Of a stretch of DNA of 64,000 nt, positions 18,195 to 25,887 are shown piece after piece; the first letter of the stretch is position 1; the number at the start of each line of letters is the position of its first letter. The notes beneath the pieces were generated by a model. That model saw only the letters and a list, made by a program, of their open reading frames with translations. It was not told the DNA's origin and ran no database searches. A program made the translations under genes and the position numbers. The stretch covers positions 372,001 to 436,000 of the forward strand of contig NZ_JPLZ01000006.1 of the NCBI RefSeq assembly GCF_000735135.1, written 5' to 3'. Origin of the DNA: Chryseobacterium sp. FH1. GTDB lineage: Bacteria; Bacteroidota; Bacteroidia; Flavobacteriales; Weeksellaceae.

Positions 18195-18860
18195 ATGAAA
18201 TATCCAAAGAAAATATATTACGTTCCAGGATTGATTAGCGCCGTAATCATTCCAATTTTATTTTGGTTCTATGGAAATCGAGAATTGCAAAAGCCAATTC
18301 CAAATGTTATAGATATTGGCTTGCCTTCGAAAGTTCATTTAAAAAATTCTGTCGAAGACAAGGATAGGATTTATCAGAATTCTTTCGAGCCTTATAGAAA
18401 CTGGAATTACAAAAAGATTGTTGTAAAGCCAAATACAGCTAAAAATAATTCGGCTTATTACGTGTCTGAAATCAAAAAACTTCAACAAAGAAATGAGAAG
18501 GAAACAGGAATTGAATTTATGATAAATGATGAAAATTCTTACGATGATCTTATTTCTTTACTCAATGATATGGCAATCTCTAAGCATGAAAGGTACGGTT
18601 TAGATATGGAAAAAACATGGCATTTTTTTGTATTGGTTGATTATAAAGATCCAAATGCAAAGAATAATTTACTTGAAGATGATTTTGTTATATGTTGAAC
18701 AAGCTTTCTACATAGATATGACGTTTATGACTCTGAAAACATATTTGAGAAATTAGTAAAAGGATCACTTCCGAAAGATTGTTACTATCTAATTTTCGGA
18801 TTTTTAATACTCTTAAATATTTCAATGTTTAGTATTAAAAAATCTTTTCAAAATGATTAA
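18195..18860 (+). pseudogene. membrane protein gene interrupted by an in-frame TGA
   Basis: From the ATG at 18195 the frame runs 167 codons to TGA at 18696-18698, then stays open for 53 more codons to TAA at 18858-18860. The whole span keeps one frame. The first part starts MKYPKKIYYVPG with a membrane helix (about 9-24). The part after the TGA ends in a second hydrophobic helix (YYLIFGFLILLNISMF) and a basic tail, as a real C-terminus would. A TGG-to-TGA change (Trp to stop) is the simplest explanation; sequencing error is possible. Family not recognised. It is 5 bp downstream of the L,D-transpeptidase gene. Confidence 0.68.
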
Positions 18861-18915
18861 ATTCGCAACCTATAAAAAGCAATTAGCAAAACGCTAAATG
18901 CCAAAAGCCCAAACT

Positions 18916-21519
18916 ATGACTTCACAAGAAATAAGACAGCAATTTTTAGATTTTTTCAAAAGCAAAGAACATTTGATCGTTCCTTCTGCGCCAATTGTTC
19001 TGAAAGATGACCCGACGCTGATGTTTTCCAACTCTGGAATGACACAGTTCAAGGATTATTTTTTAGGTTACAAAGAACCGAAATCTTCCAGAATTGCCGA
19101 TACGCAAAAATGTCTCAGAGTTTCCGGAAAACACAACGATCTGGACGATGTTGGTCGTGATACCTATCACCACACGATGTTCGAGATGTTGGGGAACTGG
19201 AGTTTTGGCGATTATTTCAAAAAAGAAGCGATTACCTGGGCTTGGGAATTACTGACAGAAGTTTATAAAATCCCGAAAGAAAATCTTTACGTGACCATCT
19301 TTGAAGGTGACGAAAAAGAAAATCTTCAGCGTGATACCGAAGCTTACGATTTATGGAAACAATTCATTTCCGAAGACCGAATCATCAATGGAAATAAGAA
19401 AGATAATTTCTGGGAAATGGGAGCGAGCGGACCTTGTGGACCTTGTTCAGAGATCCACGTAGATTTGAGAACACTAGAAGAAAAAGCGAAAGTTTCTGGA
19501 TTGGAATTGGTGAACAATGACCATCCTCAAGTTGTGGAGATCTGGAATCTCGTCTTTATGCAATTCAACAGAAAAGCGGACGGAAGTTTGGAAAATCTGC
19601 CTGCGAAACACATCGATACAGGAATGGGATTTGAACGTCTTTGTATGGCGCTTCAACAAAAAGAATCCAATTACGACACCGATGTTTTCACACCTTTGAT
19701 CGCTAAGGTGGAAGAACTTTCGGGAGAAAAATATACAGGAATTTTAACGGACGAAAAAGACATCGCCATTCGTGTAGTTGTGGATCACATTCGTGCGGTT
19801 TCGTTTGCGATTGCTGACGGACAATTGCCCTCCAATGGTGGTGCGGGTTATGTGATCAGAAGAATTTTGAGAAGAGGAATTTCTTATGCTTACAGATTTT
19901 TGGACAGAAAAGAACCTTTCATTTTCGAATTGGTAGCTGTACTTCAAAATCAAATGGGCGCATTTTTCCCAGAACTTGAGAAACAAGGAACTCTGGTTAC
20001 AGAAGTCATCAAAAGCGAAGAGGAATCTTTCCTTAAAACCATTGAAAACGGTTTGATCCGAGTTGAGAAATTAATTCAACAAACGATTTCTAATAATCAA
20101 AAAGTATTGCCAAGTGAAGAAGTTTTTGAATTGTATGACACTTATGGTTTCCCTGATGATTTGACAAGAATTATCGCTGAGGAAAAAGGCTTAACGATTG
20201 ATGAAGCTGGTTTCGAAGCGGAAATGGCAAAACAAAAACAACGTTCCAAAAAAGATTCTGCAGCAAAAGTTTACGACTGGGTCGTTTTGGAAGAAAAACC
20301 GGAAACCTTCGTTGGTTACGATGTTTTAGAATCTGAAACTTACATTACAAGATATAGAAAAATAGAAAACAAAGACGGCGAGTTTTATCAAATCGTTTTG
20401 AGTGATTCGCCTTTCTATCCGGAAGGTGGCGGACAAGTTGGCGACAAAGGCGTTATCGAAAATGCAACCGAGAGCTTCGAAGTTTTAGAAACCAAGAAAG
20501 AAAACGGATTGATCATTTCATTGATTGATGGACTTCCGAAAGATGCAGGCGCAATTTTCTATGCAAAAGTCAATGTTGCTGACAGAAAAAATTCTCAAGC
20601 CAATCACTCTGCAACGCACTTGTTGCACGAAGCTTTAAGAGAAGTTCTTGGAACACACGTGGAGCAGAAAGGTTCGTATGTTGGTCCGGATTATTTACGT
20701 TTCGATTTTTCTCATTTTTCTAAAATGACCGAGGAAGAATTGGCTTTGGTTGAAGAAAAAGTGAACGCGAAGATCAAAGAGAATTTGGCATTGCAGGAGT
20801 TCAGAAATATTCCGATTCAGGAAGCTTTAGACAAAGGCGCGATGGCTTTGTTTGGAGAGAAATATGGCGACAATGTAAGAATGATCCAATTCGGAACGTC
20901 GAAAGAATTGTGTGGTGGAACTCACGTGAAAACTACGAGTGAAATTGGACATTTCAAATTAACTTCAGAAAGTTCAACGGCGGCAGGAATCAGAAGGATT
21001 GAAGCAATTTCTGGAGAGAAGTCTGAGGAATATTTCAAGAATCTGGAAACTCAAGTTTCTGAGATTTCACAATTACTAAAGTCAAAAGATTTAATTAAGT
21101 CAATTGAGAAATTATTGGAAGAAAATTCAGCATTGAAATCCGAAATCGATTCATTCAAAAAAGAAAAGGCAAAAGGCGAAATCCAAAACTGGAAAAATGA
21201 CTTCGAAGACAAGAACGGAAAGAAATTATTAGTTAAGAAAACATCTCTGGACGCAGGTTCTGTGAAAGACATCGTTTTCCAACTAAAAAAAGAAACGCCA
21301 AATTCTGTCATTATCATTATTTCTGATGCTAATGAAAAACCAATGGTAACTGTTGGCGTTTCTACGGATTTGGAAGCTACTTATCACGCTGGAAATATCG
21401 TGAAAGTATTGGCGAAAGAAATCCAAGGTGGCGGTGGCGGAAATCCAGGTTTTGCAACCGCTGGTGGAAAAAACCTGGCTGGGATTGAGAATGCTTATCA
21501 GAAAGCTTTGGGAATTTAA
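18916..21519 (+). CDS. alaS: alanyl-tRNA synthetase
   Basis: Charges tRNA-Ala. From ATG 18916 the protein is 867 aa and opens TSQEIRQQFLDFFKSKEH, the usual AlaRS N-terminus. An in-frame ATG six codons earlier (18898) is an alternative. Domains in order: class II catalytic core (motif 2 region FEMLGNWSFGDYF, about 90), tRNA recognition, the editing domain with the zinc motif ANHSATHLLHEAL (about 560-575) and CGGTHV (about 670), and the DHHA1 C-terminus ending in GGGGGNPGFATAGG. Complete, with no deviations seen. Confidence 0.97.
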   Translation: MTSQEIRQQFLDFFKSKEHLIVPSAPIVLKDDPTLMFSNSGMTQFKDYFLGYKEPKSSRIADTQKCLRVSGKHNDLDDVGRDTYHHTMFEMLGNWSFGDYFKKEAITWAWELLTEVYKIPKENLYVTIFEGDEKENLQRDTEAYDLWKQFISEDRIINGNKKDNFWEMGASGPCGPCSEIHVDLRTLEEKAKVSGLELVNNDHPQVVEIWNLVFMQFNRKADGSLENLPAKHIDTGMGFERLCMALQQKESNYDTDVFTPLIAKVEELSGEKYTGILTDEKDIAIRVVVDHIRAVSFAIADGQLPSNGGAGYVIRRILRRGISYAYRFLDRKEPFIFELVAVLQNQMGAFFPELEKQGTLVTEVIKSEEESFLKTIENGLIRVEKLIQQTISNNQKVLPSEEVFELYDTYGFPDDLTRIIAEEKGLTIDEAGFEAEMAKQKQRSKKDSAAKVYDWVVLEEKPETFVGYDVLESETYITRYRKIENKDGEFYQIVLSDSPFYPEGGGQVGDKGVIENATESFEVLETKKENGLIISLIDGLPKDAGAIFYAKVNVADRKNSQANHSATHLLHEALREVLGTHVEQKGSYVGPDYLRFDFSHFSKMTEEELALVEEKVNAKIKENLALQEFRNIPIQEALDKGAMALFGEKYGDNVRMIQFGTSKELCGGTHVKTTSEIGHFKLTSESSTAAGIRRIEAISGEKSEEYFKNLETQVSEISQLLKSKDLIKSIEKLLEENSALKSEIDSFKKEKAKGEIQNWKNDFEDKNGKKLLVKKTSLDAGSVKDIVFQLKKETPNSVIIIISDANEKPMVTVGVSTDLEATYHAGNIVKVLAKEIQGGGGGNPGFATAGGKNLAGIENAYQKALGI

Positions 21520-21565
21520 ATTTTAAATTTATCTAGAGATCTAATATCTAATTAAACTTTAATAT

Positions 21566-22372
21566 CTATTTCTTAACAGCTCCAAAAACCTTTTGTAGAA
21601 CAGATGTTGTTCTCATCGCAGAATTGTTTCGAACTCCAGTTTCTTTCTCTGCTACCATTTTAAAAACACCATTGATGGTTTCTGTGGTTACATATTCATT
21701 AAGGTCTGTGGTGACAGCTTGACCGGTGAAAGTGTTGTATTTTGAAATAATGTTTTTCCAAACCGTATCTGCTCCAACTTTACTTAAAGACGCTTGAACC
21801 TTTGGCTGAAAAGCGGTGAAAAGTTGCGTCTGTGTTTTGGTCTGAAGATAAGTTGTTGCCGCATTGTTGCTTCCCAATAGAATATTCTTTGCATCATCAA
21901 TGGTCATTGAGGTAATGGCTTTCGTGAAAATCGGAGTTGCTTCTATTACTGCATCTTCTGCTGCTCTGTTCAGTAATTTTACACCTTGGTCTGCCAGACT
22001 TCCCAATCCGAAACTGCGAAGTGTCGTATCAATTTTTCTCAATTTTTCGGGCATTAAGATTTTGACTGCTTCATTTTTTAAGAAACCATCTGTTACACCT
22101 AATTTTTGTACGCCTTCTTTTACACCAAGATTCAAAGCTTCTTTGAGGCCTGATGAAATTTGAGTGGAAGTTAAGTTTCCAAGATTGATATTTGAATTGG
22201 AATTTGGACTTGTTGTAGGAACTGGAGTTGTAGAAGTTGCTGGAGTTTGTGCTTTCGGTTGAGTAAGATCTACCCCTGTTTTATCTTTGACAGCTTTCAA
22301 AAGGTCACCAATCTGCGCCTGTGCAGAGATTGAGAGTAATAAAGCAGAAGCTAAGAAAATCGTTTTTTTCAT
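21566..22372 (-). CDS. DUF4197 family secreted protein
   Basis: 268 aa with a signal peptide (MKKTIFLASALLLSISAQAQ) and then a Thr/Pro/Ser-rich linker (PATSTTPVPTTSPNSNSN) before an all-helical domain. That domain contains SSGLKEALNLGVKEGVQKLG and SMTIDDAKNILLGSNNAATTYLQ, the DUF4197 signature. No enzymatic function is known for the family. It converges on alaS. A CAAATTTA element at 22389-22396 (TAnnTTTG on the minus strand) is a plausible -7 box. Confidence 0.92.
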   Translation of the reverse strand: MKKTIFLASALLLSISAQAQIGDLLKAVKDKTGVDLTQPKAQTPATSTTPVPTTSPNSNSNINLGNLTSTQISSGLKEALNLGVKEGVQKLGVTDGFLKNEAVKILMPEKLRKIDTTLRSFGLGSLADQGVKLLNRAAEDAVIEATPIFTKAITSMTIDDAKNILLGSNNAATTYLQTKTQTQLFTAFQPKVQASLSKVGADTVWKNIISKYNTFTGQAVTTDLNEYVTTETINGVFKMVAEKETGVRNNSAMRTTSVLQKVFGAVKK

Positions 22373-22530
22373 TATTTATAATTTTATACAAATTTAGATG
22401 ATTAATTTGAAGTGTTGTTAAATATGCTATCAAACTAATTTCGCAAATGGTGTTTTACGTACAATCCGCAGCCCGACTTATCTCATCTTTTCTATTTTTT
22501 ATTTGAATCGATGAACCACTTCGTTAGGTT

Positions 22531-22562
22531 TGAGTGGACTCTTCGAGAGCCTCAGAGTGACA
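22531..22562 (-). repeat. dispersed repeat TGTCA-TCTGAGG-TCTCGAAGA, copy 2
   Basis: Minus-strand copy of the 32-bp element at 17443-17474, one mismatch. It lies in the gap between the divergent-side start of DUF4197 and the 3' end of the GNAT/nitrilase gene. Confidence 0.8.
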
Positions 22563-22593
22563 ATTAAAAGTGGAAACTTAAATTATTAAAATA

Positions 22594-24105
22594 TCAATTC
22601 TGATTCCTCAATATGACATCGTACAAATCCTGTCGTCTGTCGGTCAAAGTTTTCACGGAACCGTTGTAATGAAGCTCTTTCAATAAGTTCAAATCCACAT
22701 CTACAATGATGGTCATCTCTGTGTTTGCTGTTGCTTCGCCCTTGATGGCATTGGACGGAAACGCAAAATCCGAAGGTGTAAAAACCGTCGCCTGACCGTA
22801 TTGGATATCCATATTGTTCACGCCAGGCAAATTCCCTACGCAACCTGCAATCGCAACATAACATTCATTTTCTATCGCTCTTGCGGCCGCGCAGTGGCGA
22901 ACACGCGTGTAAGCATTCTGAGTATCTGTGAGATATGGCACGAATAAGATCTTCATTCCCTGATCGGCTAATAATCTTGGCAATTCCGGAAACTCGACAT
23001 CGTAGCAAATGATGACTCCGATTTTCCCACAATCTGTATCGAAAACCTTGATCTCATTTCCACCCGTCATTCCGTAATATTTCTTTTCGTTTGGCGTGAT
23101 GTGAATTTTTCTGTATTCATCGATTTTTCCGTCTCTGTGAAGCAGATAACTTACGTTGAAAAGTTGACCTTCTTCCAAAATCGGCATACTTCCGGAGATG
23201 ATGTTCACGTTGTAGCTGATGGCCATCTCGGAGATTTTCTCTTTGATTTCTTCTGTCAGCTCAGCCAATTTTTCCATCGATTCTCTTTCATTGAGATGGT
23301 TGAATGGTGCGAGTAGAGGTGTGTTGAAAAACTCGGGGAACAAGCAGAAATCTGATTGATAGCCCGCAACTGCATCTACAAAAAACTCGACTTGCTTGTA
23401 GAAATCTTCGATATCTTTCAGCGGTCGCATTTGCCATTGAACCAAGCCAAGACGCACAACACTGTCCTGCATCGTATTTTTCTTTGCCGTGTAATAGATG
23501 TTGTTCCATTGCAAAAGAACCGCGTATTCTTCTGACTCCGAATCGCCTTTGAGATAACCTTTCAAAATTTTGACTGGTGAAAAATTGTTCCCGATCTGGA
23601 AACTCAAAACAGGATCGTAAATTTCTTTATTTCGGACTTTTGTAATATATTCTCGAGGTGATAATTCTGAGCTATATAGATGATAATTTGGGATTCTGCC
23701 ACCAACGATGATGGATTTTAGATTCATTATTTCGCAGAGTTCTTTTCGTGCGTCATACAATCTCCTTCCAAGTCTCAAAGCTCTGAAATCGGGATCTACG
23801 AAAACCTCGATCCCATATAGCACATTTCCGATATTGCTGTGTGTGTTGAAAGTCCCATTTCCTGTGATCTCATCGTATGTATGTTGGTCGCCGTAAAGTT
23901 CATAGTTAACATTGATGGACAAAGCCGCTGCCGCCAGTTTTCCATCGACGAGGATACAAATTTGTCCTTCTGCAAAAATGGACGTCAGCTTTTGGATATT
24001 CCTTTTGCTCCAGACATTATCGTCAATTACTGGATAGGCTTTCTGCATTGCTTCTGCCAAATCATCATAATCATCAACGGTCAATTTTCTAATTTCTACC
24101 TGCAT
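22594..24105 (-). CDS. bifunctional GNAT acetyltransferase / carbon-nitrogen hydrolase fusion
   Basis: 503 aa. Residues about 1-170 form a GNAT domain (VEIRKLTVDDYDDLAEAMQKA; acetyl-CoA loop region RALRLGRRLYDARKELC). Residues about 215-500 form a nitrilase/amidase domain with the Glu-Lys-Cys triad: Glu in LFPEFFNTP, Lys in YRKIHITPNEK and Cys in IICYDVEFPE. Known from many bacteria as a fixed fusion, substrate unknown. Its ATG overlaps the TAA of the sirtuin gene by one base (TAATG), so translation should be coupled. All catalytic residues look intact. Confidence 0.92.
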   Translation of the reverse strand: MQVEIRKLTVDDYDDLAEAMQKAYPVIDDNVWSKRNIQKLTSIFAEGQICILVDGKLAAAALSINVNYELYGDQHTYDEITGNGTFNTHSNIGNVLYGIEVFVDPDFRALRLGRRLYDARKELCEIMNLKSIIVGGRIPNYHLYSSELSPREYITKVRNKEIYDPVLSFQIGNNFSPVKILKGYLKGDSESEEYAVLLQWNNIYYTAKKNTMQDSVVRLGLVQWQMRPLKDIEDFYKQVEFFVDAVAGYQSDFCLFPEFFNTPLLAPFNHLNERESMEKLAELTEEIKEKISEMAISYNVNIISGSMPILEEGQLFNVSYLLHRDGKIDEYRKIHITPNEKKYYGMTGGNEIKVFDTDCGKIGVIICYDVEFPELPRLLADQGMKILFVPYLTDTQNAYTRVRHCAAARAIENECYVAIAGCVGNLPGVNNMDIQYGQATVFTPSDFAFPSNAIKGEATANTEMTIIVDVDLNLLKELHYNGSVKTLTDRRQDLYDVILRNQN

Positions 24106-24797
24106 TATTTATACTTTTCTATTAATATTTGTTTTAATTTCTTCATTCCTTCTGTTGCTGAGGCTTTGAAATAATTCTCATTTCGGGTGAATGAATTTGG
24201 ATTTTCGAGGTTAGGGTCGATGACAAAAACTTCGCAATGACTTGGAACATATCTCACGACAGAAGCAGCAGGATAAACCTGCATCGATGTTCCGATGACC
24301 AGGAACAGATCAGCTTGTGAAGCAATTTCAATTGCATTGTCCATCTCTGGAACCATCTCGCCAAACCAAACAATGTGAGGGCGAAGTTGCGAGCTATCCG
24401 TATGAAGATCGCCTAAATGAATATCATCTTCCCAATCCAAAATCTCAGTTTCATTATCGACTGATCTTGCTTTCTTAAGTTCCCCGTGAAGATGAATAAT
24501 GTTGGTGGAACCGCCTCGCTCGTGAAGATCGTCCACATTCTGCGTGATGATGTGAACATCAAAGAAATCCTCCAGTTCTGCAAGCAATTTGTGAGCCGTG
24601 TTGGGTTCTACGTCTTTCAGCTGTTTCCGTCTGGCGTTGTAAAAATCTAAAACCAACTTTGGATTTCTCGCAAAACCTTCGGGCGAAGCGACATCTTGCA
24701 CGCGGTGATTTTCCCAAAGTCCATTGGAATCACGAAAGGTTTTGATACCACTTTCTGCTGAGATGCCTGCGCCGGAGAGAACGACCAATTTTTTCAT
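24105..24797 (-). CDS. Sir2-family NAD-dependent deacylase lacking the zinc-binding cysteines
   Basis: 230 aa from the ATG at 24797, which gives the normal sirtuin start (KKLVVLSGAGISAESGIKTF); a longer frame opens at 24851. NAD-binding motifs GAGISAESGI and TQNVDDLHERGG and the catalytic His in HLHGELK (about 121) are present. The small domain that normally holds a CxxC...CxxC zinc site has no cysteine here (KKARSVDNETEILDW...). The substrate cleft motif VWFGEMVPEM is intact. Overlaps both neighbours (ATGA upstream, TAATG downstream). It should remove acyl groups from protein lysines in the cytoplasm. Confidence 0.92.
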   Translation of the reverse strand: MKKLVVLSGAGISAESGIKTFRDSNGLWENHRVQDVASPEGFARNPKLVLDFYNARRKQLKDVEPNTAHKLLAELEDFFDVHIITQNVDDLHERGGSTNIIHLHGELKKARSVDNETEILDWEDDIHLGDLHTDSSQLRPHIVWFGEMVPEMDNAIEIASQADLFLVIGTSMQVYPAASVVRYVPSHCEVFVIDPNLENPNSFTRNENYFKASATEGMKKLKQILIEKYK

Positions 24798-25531
24798 TGA
24801 TTTAAAATTTTCTTTAAATATAATGAATTTTCCACCGCAGAAGTTCCCCAAGTGTTGTTGAACATAACATAAAATTCCGTTTTAGTTTCTTTAATTTTTT
24901 CTGCCAATTCATTTAGAAAATCTTCAGAATAAGGAGATTTATAAAGTGTAGGTTTCCCGTGGAGGCGGTAATACCCTATGCTTGGATTTGTGACGATGAC
25001 ATCCTCAGGAAGATTGCTCGGAAAACTAGTTCCGCTGAAAATCCATTTTTTGTCTTTTATTATTTTAAAAATGTCATCATTCCACCAAGATATGTTACGG
25101 AATTCTAAAACAATTATAAAGTCATCAGGTAGATTTTCAATAAGCCAATTCAGATTATCTGTTGTGTTATGAAAGGAAGGCGGAAATTGAAAAAGAAAAC
25201 CTGTCAATTTTTTGCCAAGATGTATTTTGATGTGATTGCAGAATTCTAATATTTCTTCTTTCTTATTTTCAAAAGGTTTTTGATGAGAAATTGTTTTTGG
25301 GATTTTAATGAAAAACTTGAAATTATTTGGTGTTTCATCCACCCATTTTTGAAGTGTTTTAGCAGTTGGTTTTCTGTAAAAGGTGCTGTTAATTTCCACT
25401 ATATCAAATATCTGAGAATACAATTTCAGAAAATCCTTGTTCTGAGAATCTGCAGGATAAAGCGAACCTTTCCAGTCTGCATTATAAAATCCGGAACAGC
25501 CAATGTGGTATTTTGTTTTCGAAGTTTTCAT
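24794..25531 (-). CDS. DUF72 family protein
   Basis: 245 aa, a TIM-barrel-like protein of DUF72. Signature segments: YHIGCSGFYNADWKGSLYP at the N-terminus, DIVEINSTFYRKPT, and FYVMFNNTWGTSAVENSLYL at the C-terminus. Biochemical role is not established. It is the first gene of the run DUF72 - sirtuin - GNAT/nitrilase, and its TGA overlaps the sirtuin ATG as ATGA. Confidence 0.92.
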   Translation of the reverse strand: MKTSKTKYHIGCSGFYNADWKGSLYPADSQNKDFLKLYSQIFDIVEINSTFYRKPTAKTLQKWVDETPNNFKFFIKIPKTISHQKPFENKKEEILEFCNHIKIHLGKKLTGFLFQFPPSFHNTTDNLNWLIENLPDDFIIVLEFRNISWWNDDIFKIIKDKKWIFSGTSFPSNLPEDVIVTNPSIGYYRLHGKPTLYKSPYSEDFLNELAEKIKETKTEFYVMFNNTWGTSAVENSLYLKKILNQ

Positions 25532-25625
25532 TTTAATCAGTGATTAATTTCTATGCCAATTATCATTGAATCAATTAATTAAAATGATTATGATATTTAT
25601 CATACCGAATTAGTAGGAAATAAAT

Positions 25626-25657
25626 TTGGATGAATAAATGTTTTGCAATTACTTTTG
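25626..25657 (+). promoter_or_regulatory. Bacteroidota-type promoter for the SAM riboswitch / TonB receptor
   Basis: -33 TTG at 25626-25628 and -7 TACTTTTG at 25650-25657, separated by 21 bp, matching TTG-N17-23-TAnnTTTG. Transcription would start around 25664, just ahead of the riboswitch at 25683. Confidence 0.7.
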
Positions 25658-25682
25658 CATTGTGATTAAGAATTGCTGTCAT

Positions 25683-25782
25683 ACTTATTAAGAAAGACCG
25701 AGGGACCTGACCCAGTGAAGTCTTAACAACCTGCCGAAAGGAAAGGTGTTGCATTCAGCCTTTGAAAAAAGGAAAGATAAGT
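25683..25782 (+). ncRNA. SAM-I (S-box) riboswitch
   Basis: The consensus elements are all present: P1 ACTTAT/ATAAGT (25683-25688 with 25777-25782), P2 AGAC/GTCT, the conserved GAGGGA-ccTGACCC-GTGAA core, the AACCT...AGGTG P3, ATTC, a P4 CCTTT/AAAGG stem and GATAAG at the end. It binds S-adenosylmethionine. The 3' P1 strand segment AAGTTT (25779-25784) is complementary to AAACTT (25824-25829) of the downstream terminator, giving the standard off-switch logic: SAM bound means terminator forms. Confidence 0.9.
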
Positions 25783-25823
25783 TTTAAAAGTTTTTTATTT
25801 TAGGATCAAACACATCCTCATAT

Positions 25824-25859
25824 AAACTTCTTCTAGACTTGTCTGGAAGAAGTTTTTTT
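25824..25859 (+). terminator. riboswitch-controlled intrinsic terminator
   Basis: AAACTTCTTC-TAGAC, loop TT, GTCTG-GAAGAAGTTT, then a T run to 25859. It lies between the SAM-I aptamer and the TonB receptor ATG (25888). Confidence 0.88.
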
Positions 25860-25887
25860 ATTTATAGAACGTAAAATTTAGAATTAT

